Of a stretch of DNA of 64,000 nucleotides, positions 11,815 through 25,630 are shown piece by piece. The notes under the pieces were generated by a model. That model did no database searches and was not told the DNA's origin. It was given only the letters and a program-made list of their open reading frames with translations. Every line of letters starts with the position of its first letter. Within the stretch, counting starts at the first letter, position 1. Both the position numbers and the translations under genes were made by a program. Origin of the DNA: Rhynochetos jubatus (lineage: Eukaryota > Chordata > Aves > Eurypygiformes > Rhynochetidae); contig CM050653.1 in NCBI GenBank assembly GCA_027574665.1, forward strand, positions 14,530,664 through 14,594,663, written 5' to 3'.

Positions 11815-14751
11815 CTGTAGAAAGAAGATAAATGTGAAAACATATTTCAGACTTTGCATTCTGAATGCAATTTACTTTACATTGCAAATAGTATAAACAC
11901 AGTTCATTTCTGATTCCTGCCAGATGCAATTATCCTAGCCTAAGGTCTGACCTAGTATACCAAGTTTTATCGGCACACATATGCCAACGAGGAATATGCA
12001 AGATGCTGCACCTTGCAGCTCCTGCAGTGATGCCGATCAAACCCACACACAGACTACCGCTAGTGGAAGGGCACCTTTATCAGTTTAGCTAACATAATCT
12101 GGGAAAAGAAAAGCTATCAGGAAAAACATTTTCCTGTAGTTTCTGATGTACCTCCACTAGATGGGTCTGCACACACAGCTATGCAAACACAAAGTGCAGC
12201 CATGCCCTAAATTTGTCAGGCATCTCTCATAAACGTTGCAGATTACTCTAGCACCTCAAACACTGAAAAACTTATTTACTCTCTTCAGCCTTTCATAATC
12301 AAACATTTTAAACTAGTCATGGGAAACTTGAATTTTTCAGCATACTATCTTATCTTTATGAACAGAATGAAGGAATTTTTCCCTAGGACCTGCAACCAAA
12401 ATTCAGTGGCAATTTGTTTTTCAGTACCCAAAACCAATGTGTTTGTCAAAATACCTAATAGGAACAGAGGTCCTATTTGAGCTCCCACCCCATGAAAACT
12501 TTAGTACAGCAATACGTTATTACCTACACCGGAACATGAAAAAGTATGTTAAGAAATAAGAAAATCAACAATATTAAGCACTGGAAATTTTCATAAATGG
12601 CATGGTAACTAGACATCCTACATAATACTTATGCAGGGACATAGGATATATCCAAACCAGTGATCTTTAGACATTAGAAATAAAATAAATGGGTGGTAAA
12701 AGCTGTACGTGTTTGCTGAAGAGTACAGGGACTGCACAGTTGTGATATCAGCAGGTACTGACTGACTATGATATTGCATTTAAGTTAAATTTTGACTGTG
12801 GTGTAAGTGTGCAAGGACTGTGCAGGCAGTTGGCAATAGAAGAGGAAGGATCTGAGGATAAGATGACAAAGTACTGGTACAGTAGTTTTTCAGTGCTGAA
12901 TGATTTTTCTTCTTCCTCTTACATCATAAGACTGCCTTTCCTTATCTTCACATTCTCTCTGCAAAAATTCTGTTTACATAATGATAAATATTTACTAACA
13001 TTAAGAGATTATTTAAAAGATAGATATGGACTCTTTGACATGAATTCACACTGTTGAAGATTCTAGCTTTTAAACAATCCAAATTTTAAAAATTACATTT
13101 TAAGACATCTATTAATAAATACATAAGATTATCTTTAAATGTCCTTTATAGTGCCAAGATTTTAGTTTATGCAAGCTAAGCCTAAGGGTCTATATTAATG
13201 GATAACATAACGCCTATTTTAATGAAGACATACATTGGCTGCATCTCTTTTGAAGAGCACCCCCAAATCTTTAAGAACAATAGATAGCCTCAGATTCTTA
13301 CTATCCTCTAGCTCCAGATCTGAAGATTAGATGAGCAGACTAACTACAGCTGAGCAAGAACAAAAAAACCCACAGAAAATTTCTTATTTGAGCTAATGTA
13401 ATTTAACTTACCACCATACCCTTCTTCCCCCACCCACCTACACGAGACTGCTTTAGCATATGCTTTCCTGTGGCCACTCCTCAGATTCACACAGAAATTC
13501 AAGGTGACGCTACATATATGACTACAGACACATGCTGCGGCTCGGTCCTCCCAAGCCCTCTGTTAGCTTTCAGGCACAGTTCAATGTGCTGCTGGTGACT
13601 TAGAAAACACCAGAAGGTCTGCATGATGTTTTGCAAGATATGCTTATGCTGAATGATTCACAGCAGTTGAAGATTTTGACCTAGAGTTTTTCTGCCTTAA
13701 TATAAACAGTGAAAGCCCCCATCTTGAATAGAGCTAGGCACTTCAAAATCACATCACAGTACTGTCCCCACTACCTGAAAAGTAAGAAAGAAGAAAAAAA
13801 AATCCACCACACCAGGGAGAGAAGGGGGAAAAAGGAAAAACTGGCAGCAGGAATATGAACAACAGGTCAACAAGCACCAAAATCTTTGCTGAGGAATGCA
13901 CAAGGAGCCCCAACCACAAAGCCCATGAAACAGATCACCAAGCACCATACAGAGAGCATAGGCTCCCCAAAGGCTTCTGGTTCTGCGGTTTGTGAGAACC
14001 CTAAAATCTTTAAGAAAAGTTTTAGAAGCTAAAACTTTGAGGGCAAGGACTCATCACAGTTTGGCTTAGGGAATGTGCAGTGCAGAAGGAGGGCCGATGT
14101 TGGCACAGGAGCACAGGTCTGCCCTGTTGAGTAATGGGGTTCTATAGCTCAAGCAGAACTTCTAACAGTACCACCATCACACGTTTTTGTCAAAACCAAT
14201 AACCTCTTTCTTTGTTTCCTTTCACACCACCACAGTTATGTCTCATCACCTGCCTTCAAAAAAAGCCCTGAGAATCAGCAATTTCAAAACTCATATTTAT
14301 AACCATTCCTGATTAATGCTGTCACACGGCACAGCCAAACCTGCCAGTCTGCTTCAAGCTGTTCAGCACTCGACTTCAGCTCATGTCCCAGCTTCCGAAA
14401 TACTTAAAAAACTCCCAGATCTGCCTTGCAGGAGAAGTGAATGGAAGGAGGCCCTTACTGCCACTGAACACCCAAAAGCATGAGGAAAGGATCGAGGGAA
14501 AATTAGCTTAGCAAAATAATTCAGGAAACACTCGAAACAGTCACGGAAGCATTATCAAGTTGCTCTGCATGGAATAATATTGCACACAGAAATGTGAAGG
14601 ACCCGATTTTAAATTCGTGTCCCACTTACAACCCTTTCATTTTGAAAATCTCATTCTATCTGGGTGATGTCAGAAAAGAATTATCATCAACCATCCGCAG
14701 AGTAGCTTACATATTTTAAAACAGGTACTGAAACAGTGTTGTGTGGTATTT

Positions 14752-15206
14752 CACAGAATCACAGAATGGGTTGGGTTGGAAGGGACCTTCAAGATCATCC
14801 AGTTCCAACCCCCCTGCCATGGGCAGGGACACCCTCCACTAGACCAGGTTGCTCAAAGCCCCATCCAGCCTGGCCTTGAACACTCCCAGGGATGGGGCAT
14901 CCCCAGCTTCTCTGGGCAACCTGTCCCAGTGCCTCACCACCCTCTCCATGAAGAACTTCTTCCCGATGCCTAATCTAAACCTTCCCGCTTTCAATTTAAA
15001 CCCGTTACTCCTTGTCCTGTCGCTACAGGCCCTTGTAAAAAGCACCCCCCCAGCTTCCCTGTAGGCCCCTTCAGGCACTGGAAGGTGCTGTGAGGTCTCC
15101 CCGGAGCCTTCTCTTCTCCAGGCTGAACAAGCCCAACTCTTCGGTCAATATCCTTCTTATGTTGAGGGCTCCAGAGCTGGACACAGTACTCCAGGTGGGG
15201 CCTCAG
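14752..15206 (-). mobile_element. CR1 LINE, 5'-truncated
   Basis: On the plus strand it begins with the doubled octamer tcacagaatcacagaat, the reverse complement of the CR1 3' tail, followed by ggttggaagggacctt and the rest of the conserved 3' region. On the minus strand the far end translates to LRPHLEYCVQLWSPQHKKDI, the C-terminal block of the CR1 ORF2 reverse transcriptase-endonuclease protein, broken further on by frameshifts. The copy is about 455 bp and severely 5'-truncated, as is usual for CR1. There is no poly(A) tail, also usual. Preservation is fairly good, suggesting a younger insertion than the relic near 41.5 kb. Confidence 0.95.
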
Positions 15207-16283
15207 GAGGTATTTCCCACCTCTATTTTGAAATGAGAATTTTCCCAAAACTAATGAAAGCACCTACAGCACACCACAGCAATGCAAGCTTTGCGTTTTT
15301 CAGTTTGACTCAGGATAAACCTCCACGTTATTACAAACTGCTTGTTAATACAAGATTTAGATACCACTTCTCTAATGCATGAGCAATGACAGCTACTCAC
15401 AATTTATTAAGTCTTATCTAGCAATGTATGACCATGTTTGATTTAAAGCGATCAGCTGACTGCTAAGATTCAACCTTTCCCTTACAGATTATTTTTAGAC
15501 TAACTATAAATTTGACAAACAGCAAACTATTAAGAAATTAGGGCTGCTTTAGCAAAAACACTTGACCTTTTACTGCTTTAAAACTGCAAACCGAGATACT
15601 GTCTGTATGAATACTTCTTCTCATCTACTTCCCTCTTCCCTCCTCCCAGAGTGCTTATCCACAACAAACTCTCTTAAGTGGCTGCAACCCTGACTTGTCA
15701 GGTAAAGCAGAGACAATTCTATGCATTTCTCATTACACATACTGAGCTCTGCTTAAAAGAGCTCTGAAACAGAGATACTGTACTAAGCCATCTTTTTTTT
15801 AAGAATAACAATACAATTATTAAAAAGGGGTGCACCAGTAGAGACTCTCCAAATGCATGAGCTGCAGTGGCCCGTCAAGGCATCTGGCCCTCCGCCACCG
15901 GCACCATCCCAGCACCAATTCTAGCCGCAGCCATTCCAGTACTGCTCCCGCACACATGCCAGCTGAGACAAGGGCACCTCCGAGCCTGTGCATGGTATGT
16001 GCCTCAGCCCTGAAGGTGTGGGTGATGCAAAACCCAGGCACTTCAGCCAATATATCTAATACTTGCATATTCAGGTATTCATATAATTCAATCAAACAGA
16101 AAAAGCACTAGACGATTTAGTGAAATGAGCATTCATTTTAGTATTTGTCAGTATTAAGATCTTAATTGTGTTTACTCTTACTACAGTTGTTCTAATTACT
16201 GTTGGAAAATAATCTGAAGACTATCCAGCCAGGTATCACGACTCTCTATGCTATAACAATATGCACTTCATGTCATCAGAATT

Positions 16284-16301
16284 AAAAAAAAAAAAAAAAA
16301 A
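16284..16301. repeat. Poly(A) run, 18 bases
   Basis: An uninterrupted run of 18 A, about 230 bases below the second CR1 in this intron. It is not contiguous with the CR1 and so is not its tail. Confidence 0.9.
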
Positions 16302-16377
16302 GGAAAAATAGAAATTTCTCTTTACAAGTTAAAATACTAGATTTTTAACATCTTGGAAACAAACTTAGCAGGATACA

Positions 16378-16415
16378 GGGAAAAAACAAACCAACCCACC
16401 AACCCCCAGAAACAC
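16378..16415. repeat. A/C-rich low-complexity tract
   Basis: An irregular run with aaaccaacccaccaaccccc, of the same type as the tracts at 7296-7357 and 55559-55627. Confidence 0.75.
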
Positions 16416-16532
16416 TACTTTTGTATAATAGCAATAAATAAGTGGTTGATCATCTAAGGGTCATTAGGATCACAGCAATTTTTTTTCCTGCCTTACATGC
16501 TGGTCTACTGTCTATGAGGAGAACTAGCATGA

Positions 16533-17455
16533 CAGTATCACAGAATACTAGGGGTTGGAAGGGACCTTCAGACATCATCTAGTCCAACACTCCCCCCTCC
16601 CCGCCAAAGCAGGTTCATCTAGAGCAGGACGGACAGGAACACATCCAACAGGGTCTTGAATATCTCTGGAGGAGACCCCACAACCTCCTTGAGCAGCCTG
16701 TTCCAGTGCTCTGGCACCCTCAAAGTAAAGAAGTTTTTCCTCATGTTGAGATGGAATTTCCTGTGTTCCTAGTCTGTGCCCATTGCCCCTTGTCTTGTCG
16801 CAGGGCACCACTGAAAGCAGTCCGGCCCCATCCTCTTGACACCCACCCTTTAGATACTTAGAAGCATTGATGAGATCCCCTCTCAGTCTTCTCCAGACTA
16901 AACAGACCCAGCTCTCTCAGCCTTTTCACACAAGAGAGGTCCGTTCCCCTGATCATCTTCGTAGCCCTCTGTCTGATTCTCTCCAGTAGTTCCCTATCTC
17001 CCTTCAACTGGGGAGCCCAGAACTGGACACAGCAGTCCAGATGTGGCCTCACTAGGGCAGGGCAGAGCAGAGCAGGAGGATGACCTCCCTCAACCTGCTG
17101 GCCATGCTCCTCTTAATGCACCCCAGGATACCACTGGCCACAGGGCACATGGCTGGCTCATGGTCAACCTACTGTATTCCCAGGTCCCTCTCTGCAGAGC
17201 TGATTTTCAGCAGGTCAACCCCCAGCCTGTACTGGCGCATGGAGTTATTCCTCCCCAGGTGCAGGACCCTACACTTGCCCTTGTAGAACCTCATTAGGTT
17301 CCTCTCTGCACAGCTCTTCAGCCTGCCCAGGTCTCACTGTATGGCAGCACAGCCTGCTGGTGTATCAGCCACTCCTCCCACTTTGCTATCATCAGCAAAC
17401 TGGCTGAGAGCACACACTACCCTCTCATCCAGGTCGTTGATAAATATGTTGAAAA
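16533..17455 (-). mobile_element. CR1 LINE, longer 5'-truncated copy
   Basis: On the plus strand it starts with cagtatcacagaatacta and ggttggaagggaccttcaga, the reverse complement of a CR1 tail from a different subfamily than the copy at 14752-15206. On the minus strand a preserved stretch reads [20 protein letters not shown], then [15 protein letters not shown], a classic CR1 ORF2 C-terminal motif. It is about 920 bp and disrupted by stops elsewhere. It lies in the same orientation as CCNY and 349 bases past the exon at 17804-17970. No intact frame for the full protein remains. Confidence 0.96.
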
Positions 17456-17802
17456 ATTCAACAAATGTTGAAAAAAGCCACAGTAAATGTTGCTGAAGTG
17501 AATACATGCAGGCTCATTGGACATGGGTTTTTTGTCAAGTCATAGGTTTAAATGTCCTGCAGGTCTGTTTTCATCACCATGTGTGAACATCCAGTGATAA
17601 AATGCACTTCAACCAGAAAAAACTAATTCATGTCATCTATGTAAGCAAATGTCAAGTAGACCTCATGCTATCTGTATCAGCATCTGCCATGTTTAGATAC
17701 AAGGTGGATACACAAACTTTACAGAAGTTATGAGAAACTTCCCATGACCCTGATACACACAGATCTTGGCAATCATTGACAAAGATAAACATACTGAACT
17801 CA

Positions 17803-18006
<204 letters not shown>

Positions 18007-20062
18007 CTATTAAGTAGAAACTGAAAACTATTCTCATAAACCCATTCCAGCCATTTTAAAAGTTATCTGCTCTCAGGATGATCCTTTTATAGAAGCTGTA
18101 GGTTTAAATACATTCATGCCAAGCTCAAGACCGGATGCAATAAATTCATATTTTAGTTGGCCTGTGCCTTCTGATCATATTGCCAGAAACAAAACTGTTA
18201 TTTTTTCTAACTGTTGCTAATATATTCACATTGGAATGAATTCAAATGATAGCTTAAATTATTAAAATAATAATAATGTAAATAAATAAAATGCTAATTA
18301 CTAATGAGGAAGGCAAGCACATGCTACCAATAATAGTTACTAGCTCTCATACAACCAACCATGGAATCCAAGAGGGTGGTGGCTACTATTTACAAAGACT
18401 ACAGGATTACACACATACATCTGATTAAACAAGGGACCATGGAGGGGCTTCCTGAGCACCTACCAAAAAGCTGCTGGGGCTGGGGAGAGGCACTATGACC
18501 CTCTGCTTGTGAACACTCGCTTATATATTAAAAAAATGCTCAAAGAATTGCAAATACAGAATTAAAAAAAAAAAATCAAATAATAACCAAATAATGGCTA
18601 ACACATAAAAAAATTCAATGTTGGATACATGCTGGAAAAATCTGAGAGGAAGTGGAAAGGGAGAGCATAGGGGGAAAACTTTAAAAGCCAGAACAGCTCA
18701 CTTGTGTATTTCCATAATGTTTTGCACTCATACAAGCACAGAGAGCTCCTTCAGTGATTTGTGCTTCTTGAAAGGTCTAGCATTAGCAGAAAATATTATT
18801 CAATTAATAATAAAATAATGATTAATATATTTTGAAGCTCATTTACTTTTATGAATCCACAATAACATCAAGTCCAATTACATCCTTTGTATAGTTTTGT
18901 TCATTAATTTTCACAATTATGGTATGTACGAGTAATTAAAGTTCGGCAACAAAGTCATTGAAAATAGTAGACAGCTGTTGTATAATTAAAAACTTTTTCT
19001 AAAGAAACTTTTTATTAATAAAATATAAAATATTAAATATCGGAATACACATATGCAGATATTCAGCCCACAAAATGAACTGTTTCGCACACTGAGCAAG
19101 AAAATTAGGGGAAAAAATACAAAACACAACATTAGATAACTGTTCTTCAAACTGGCCACCTAGTCTTATTGATGGAAAATAAAGCTCAAGTTACAGTGTC
19201 TGTAACAGTCACTAATACAGTCATAACACAATGAATTAATGTGTAAAAAGTGTAACATTTTCTCTCCTCACAGACCACTCCCCAAACCAACAGATTTCAC
19301 AGTCCAGTGTGAGGCTGCACTCTCCCGACAATTATTTAAGGCAAACGAGATGCAGTCATTTATTGTTAGTGATTTCTGCTCTGAGCCGGAAGAAAATTTT
19401 TGTTACTGCCCAGACGAGCGCCAAGGAAGTCAACTTGTTCTGCAGTTTTGTTCCTCACCCACGGAACCACTTGCTGTGCACGAAGGGGGAGAACTTGAAA
19501 CTGGAAGTGCTTCAACATGACTAAACAATTTACCATAACCAAAAATTAGTCCTGATATGCTACTGTCTAAAAATAGAGGTTTGCATTTATTGAAGAACAA
19601 CCTATTCTTTCTATCTTGTAACAGATCTTATAATACCCTCTTCACTGCATTGCGACAAAAAGCAATTAGGTGGCTGTTGGGGTTGCTAGCACTCTTACAA
19701 GAGTCTACACTGACTGACAGAAACTAGCAGGAGATTTTATGAGATTCTCTGATAAAACTACAATATGCATGCAAATCATTATACCTATCTGAAAGGCTGC
19801 ATATTTTGTAAAAACCAAACACTGCTTGGGATTCTGAACCAGCATTTTGTTTTAAATTTTAGATACTGAAAGATCTACAAATTTTGAAGGAAATTTACTT
19901 CTGCTCTAAGAGAAGAAATACATGGCTGCTAAGAAAACTGAAAACATTCCTTTAAGATACATATGTTTCAAAGTAATGTTGAAGATTTTTTTACTTACCA
20001 ATTTAAAACATTTTTTTAAGAGGGATTATGACAGATTAACAGATAATTACTAAAACCCCCAT

Positions 20063-20087
20063 TTTAGAAACATTAAATGTTTCTAAA
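20063..20087. repeat. Perfect short palindrome
   Basis: Two perfectly complementary 12-base arms (TTTAGAAACATT and AATGTTTCTAAA) around a single A. The left-arm core recurs partly just downstream as acatttagaaaat. There is no T run or other sign of a terminator function. Confidence 0.9.
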
Positions 20088-22881
20088 CATTTAGAAAATA
20101 TTTATCCCAAGTTTCGGGGATATCTGTACCTTCAAATTAATACTGGACTAACTTTAAACAAGTAACAACAACTAACTTGTAAAAGGAACATACAGACAAA
20201 ATGGTAAATGCATGTAAAAGCATAATCTCATTGATACTACCAATGCCAAAACAGTTTCAATGAATTTTTGAAATTACAGGATACTCAGAAAGTCTGAATA
20301 GTTAGAGTATGTTGGATACTACAAACTGGTCAAATAAAAAAGTAGTCTCAGTAAAAGACCTTTGCCTTACTCACTCCCCAAAGGGTTCTCTATTTGTCTT
20401 GTGTTAATGAGGAATTAACCTTAATCTTCTTTCAGACACTCTGTTGAATTCTATCTACATCATTAGGCACAAAAAGACAGTCATAATAAACATTCAAAAA
20501 ACTCTGAAAACAAGGTTATACTCAGCTATAAAATCAGAATATTTACAGCATGATACCGCATACAAAAAAGCTGTGGATTTTTATTTTTTTCCTTAAAAAA
20601 ATAAGAAATGTATAGGTAGCAAGATAACATAAAACTAAAGCTGATTTTTTAAGAGGCCAGACGCCAGACTCCTGAAAACACCATTTCTTCTTTAGCTGGT
20701 ATTTGCCCCAGTCTGCCCCATCACTGAAGAAAACCATAACATTATCTTATAATGCTGTAAAACATCACTAATTGTTCAAAAATTTATTTTTCTTCCTAAG
20801 GAAGGCAAAACACTGTTTAAGTACAAAATTCCAAATTGCATGTCAAGGCCATTATTAAAAACAGTTTTGACATTTTAGATTGAGAACCACTTTGAAAAAA
20901 AATTGGTATTGGGAGTTTTGCCTATGAATGTTTTCCAAGTGGTGCATGAGTCCCAAGGCAAGGGTTCAAGACAGAAACTGAAAGAAAAGTGTGTAAGTGG
21001 GTGAGATGGGAGCAATGCTGGAAACTCAAAATACTCACCTCTCCTCTAAGTCGTCCTTTACACTTAGAAAACCACAGAAACCCAAAGCTCAGTAAAGAGG
21101 TAGCATATGGATCTCACCAGAGCCTGCACTACCTGATGGTAATATTTAAAAGGCTGCCTCTGCTTTGCAGGTAGCCTGTGTAAACAAACCCCTACACACT
21201 ATATTACACAAACCAACTTGTTTAACTTAGCAAGTAAAACTGCTCCTTGAATTACAAACAAATGGCATTCCCTGGAACTGTCCCTGGGAAGCAGATGACT
21301 TCTTCAAAGCAATACACTCTGCTAATGCAGGGAGCTTCACAAGCAATAAGCGCATGGAAGCCACAATATCGTGCCACTCTTAAATCAGGAGATGAACTTC
21401 ATTTGCTGTACATCCATGCTGAATTTGACCCTCTACTGGTACTGCAAACCTCTTATATTTCAACTTCCCACACATAGTTCTAGTAGATTTTGAATGAATC
21501 CTCCGCATCAGTACACACACAAAACATACAAAAATCAGAAAACAGTAGCCTTTCTTATGTGCAGCTCTAGCTTAGAAAGAGAGGGGAAAAAAAAAAAAAA
21601 GAAAACCAAGTAAGGCTTCTATTGTAGGCTCAAATTCAAAGGTATTTGGAGAATAAAAAGTAAACTGGCAAGAACAGAATAATACTGAAAGTAACGACAT
21701 AAAGGAGAACAATCATAACAGCTGAACTGACACCTTGAGCAGATGAACTTAGACCTAAGTAAAGAAGGAGCATAAACTTGCTACTACCTTCCCACCAGCA
21801 CATACTTGAGAAATCAGCTTTAAATATTAAATATAAGACAATATTCTTATCCCACCTTCATTACCATATTTGAACATTTCCCAAAAGCATGTTGAAGGAT
21901 ATGAATAATCTTGAGTCCTTGGTGATAGCTTGGGCTTAACTCCAGACATACAGTTTGCTGGAGTGAGGCTCTGTATCATCTTCTGATTAAACTGAAAATG
22001 AAAAACACCCTGCCAGTAGAAAGGTGTTTAGTGAGACTTCTGGCTCCTGCCTTGAAAACACCCTAAAAGAGAGCATTTTGTTTTGTTCACTTGTTGTCAC
22101 CTCCCTGACTCAGCCTTGGGTTTTAAGCGTACGTGTTCAAGTAAGAGAAGACAGAAAAAGAACAAGACTTCTTCTTGCAGCAAACATCTGTGAAAGTTTA
22201 TCGAGGCCCTCATCTAATGTGGGAATTCACTGTAATCTAGGACTTGTCTCTCAAAGATACGCCTATGCTGTCACATTAGTGCCATTCTTCAACTTTTAGT
22301 CAAGCCCACTCAGTCTCACACAGTTTTCATTCTAGCTCTCACTTGGAGAGAACCAGGTGACTCTGCAGATAGTGAAATTTAGGCAGAGGAAAAGCTGGTA
22401 CGTACTTGAGCTCTCGCCCGGCTGATGTAAAGCATCCTCCGAACAGCAGCGTACGCACAGCCAAGTGAGCTCTGCCTCCTATGCCAACATGAGAAAGTTC
22501 TCACGGAGCTCTCGACCACTGCTTTCATCTCAGAGCATTTCAGCATACCAGGCCCAGGCCATGGTAACAGCTCAAGCACCAAGATTTTGACTTTGATGGG
22601 ACATCAGAGTGAAAAGGAGAGGGAGAGCCTGCCAGGCACTCGGCAGCCCACACTGCCGAAGGGAGATGCTTCTGGCTGCTGCAAAGATGTGCTGAATCAG
22701 TGCAGGCTTTTGGAGAAGGGCCAGATGGCTCTCAGCCCATTTGAAGAGGAAGGCTGGTGGGTGGTTAGTGACTACACTACTCATCCCAAACACACTCGTG
22801 GCTGGTGGGAGAACACCACCTGCTTCTGCTGGCAAAAGCAAGCCGGTCTTCCCACACACAGGCAGGCATGCTCCACCTCAT

Positions 22882-22914
22882 TAAAAACCAAAAAACCTCA
22901 AAACAACAAAAAAT
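22882..22914. repeat. A/C-rich low-complexity tract
   Basis: A-rich sequence broken by CC and CCTC, of the same general type as the tract at 23308-23360. Confidence 0.7.
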
Positions 22915-23307
22915 ACCTCACTGAAAACGTTGACCCTGTAGTTGTAAATGTGACATATAGAAATGCCATTTGTATGCAATTATGTCCATACATTGAATAG
23001 CGTCTTAAACACAGGGGTCAGGCTGTTAAATATGGGATCTGTCGCAAACAGAACTGGGATTCTGTGTGGACTAGGCAGTTCAGTATATTCGTGTCCTGTA
23101 ATGTATTTCACTGGCTTAATTTTCAAAAGCAAAACACTTTCTACATTTTTTTTAAGACTAGCTGCAGCAAAGTCATATAATAAAGCTGAATTTTAAAAGT
23201 TCAGGGTAGAAATGATTATTCTAACTCACGCACCAGAATGCTGGAAGAAATTTACTTGTATGTCAAATGACCAAAAAAAGGCAAAAGAAGCAATGTGAGA
23301 AACACTT

Positions 23308-23360
23308 CAAAAAAACCCAACCAAAACCAAAAAAACAGCACACAACCAAAAAACCCCACA
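23308..23360. repeat. A/C-rich low-complexity tract
   Basis: Repeated aaaacccaaccaaaaccaaa-like sequence of about 50 bases. It lies in the CCNY intron; no adjacent transposon is recognisable. Confidence 0.8.
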
Positions 23361-25469
23361 GAAGTCTGAATACCACATCTCCCCTGGATTCTTTCAGCAG
23401 GCTTTCCTTTATAGAACCAGAACTAATAGGAAATAAAATAAGCTTTTAGTATCTACAAGATGTAAGTCAAAATACATGCCGCGATTTGCCTCCACCCACT
23501 TTTAACAGCTGTATCCACGCTAGAGAGTGGAACTAAAGCTTAAACCAAATTGAAGCTGTTATATCGACGTTTCCTTCAATTTAATTCATCCTCTGCAGGG
23601 CCTCTTCTGAAATTAAGCTCTTGTGGCAAAGCTTTCGAGCACTTCCCTACTACTAAACATTCAAAAGCTGAATTCCAAAAAGACAACAGATTTACTCAGC
23701 CCTAATTCAACATCTAGTTCTCCTCAAACACTTTAGTAGCTTCCAAGAGCCATCTTCATCACACCTATCATTATCCACTTAGTTCTATGAGTGCATGTTT
23801 ATAGATTTTTTACAGAATGATAACAAGACTATTTAAATAAAAGATTAGTTACTGATGAGCCATTAGCAGAAACTCTCAGTGGCTTCAGTTGAACTACATA
23901 TCATTCTGAATTTTTCCCAGCTTGCAAAGAACAAGTATAACTCAGTGTTCATACCAACAAAACTACCATGGTTTAAAAGTCATTTTTAACATCATTCAAT
24001 TCCTAGCTGAAATGAAATGCAATTCTGATCTGGAAGAGATCTATGAACATTCGTTCATCAATACGTTTTTACTTACAAACTCAATACGTCAGTCTGATAA
24101 TTCCATTATTGGTCTACAGTATTTGGGAATGAACCCTATGGTTTTCCACGACTGTCGGCCTAACAAGCCGTGATGGACAACACCTCCACCTCATTGGAGA
24201 CATTTTAATAACTTGAACACACGTCAGAAGATAAACTGCACAGAGTTAAGATTTCAGAACAGCAATACTGGATTATTATTTTCCATCTCTTCCCACAGAC
24301 TCGCACTCAGATTTTGCAATGGCTGACCTTTACACTTGGAATATTAACGTTTTATTATTTAATCATAAGTGAAACCAATAGGGTGAACTGCCTTTGTTAA
24401 GAATTCATTTATTTGAATTTAAAAGAATTAAATTCTGTTAATTGAATAAAATTACCACTCTGTGGGTACAGATAATCCTAAATTGGCTTTGAGTTCAATG
24501 AACTCTGGAGAGGTTCATTAGCTTAGATGCAGCACCACAGGAATGTTGTTAAAAGGCTTCCAAAGCCATTTCAGGTCCAGCAGAGGTACAGAACCGATTT
24601 GCTGCTGCACATATCTTGAGCTCATAAATCTGGCAGACCCAAAATGACTCCATGCTGACCTAGTTTGGATGCCTCTGATCTTAGCTCCCAGGACTTGGGA
24701 CTTGCAATAACATGATCAAGAAGCATTTAGCCATCCGTTATCACCACTAGTCCTTGGGGGTTTTTCTTATTCAGACATAGAACCGTAACATTGCGCAAAC
24801 TAATAGGATCAGCAACAGCATGCAAGCTCCAGCAGTGCTGCTCCAGCATGGCCACTGCTGAGCCAGAACTAATCCCCAGGGTGATTATCTGCAGTTGGGT
24901 GAATCCATCCCAGACTTCCCAAGTGTCTGATAGCAACCACAGCATTCAATGTAGACCCAGTTCTCTAGGATGTCCTGTACTCATGATCCTGCACAGCAGG
25001 GAGATGATTACACAACATCCCAATCAACAGAACACAAGTCCGTTTGAAGAAACTGAAAATTAAAGATAGTACTAAAGAGTTCAGATGTAATTAGTGCAAA
25101 AACCAGCATCCCTCTTTTTCTGTCTCAGAGGACATTATAGCATGTTTTGTATATTATATAACACTTTCAACAAGCAAGTTAAAATACCAGAGGATATTTA
25201 TTTTATTCCCCGCCCCCATTCAGGAGGATATATACCAAATATGAAAGTGACAATTTCATTTCAATATTCCATAACCCCAAAAAAACACTCTAATTTTATT
25301 AAAATCTTACTATGGAGTTCTTACAGAACATTTGTTCCTCTTTGTTACCTCATTTTGAAGCTGTTCACCACTAACCACCAGTATCACACTGATACCTCTT
25401 ACCACACCGGAGCTGCAGTCTAAGCACTCAAAATACTGTAATCCTTTTTTTTACGTTTTCCTAAAACAA

Positions 25470-25630
25470 TGGAGCAGGTTTTCCACAGAGGTTATGAGAT
25501 TTCCATCCTTGGAGAAATTCAAAACTCAGCTGGGCAGGTCCTGATCCAGCTGGTCGTGCTCTGACCAAAGGCCAGACCAGGCATGACCTCCAGAGATCCC
25601 TTCCAACCTAAATTATTCTGTCATTCCATC
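25470..25630 (+). mobile_element. CR1 LINE 3'-end fragment
   Basis: Plus-strand sequence with ccatccttggagaaattcaa, then gctgggcaggtcctgatc, atgacctccagagatccctt and ccaacctaaattattctgtc. This is the 3' end of CR1 in forward order, with a degenerate octamer tail (attctgtcattccatctg). At about 160 bp it is only the terminal portion, and it lies opposite to the direction of CCNY. Divergence is moderate. Confidence 0.92.

Noticed and set aside
11370-11831. 153-codon plus-strand frame
   Set aside because: It contains the 22-base A run and lies antisense to the real CCNY exon at 11652-11814, so it is a shadow.
14743-15064. Plus-strand frames over the first CR1
   Set aside because: These are reverse-strand shadows of the CR1 3' region.
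22587-23000. 137-codon plus-strand frame, open on both strands
   Set aside because: A second frame is open on the opposite strand (22572-22859), a sign of locally stop-poor GC-rich sequence rather than coding. No family resemblance.
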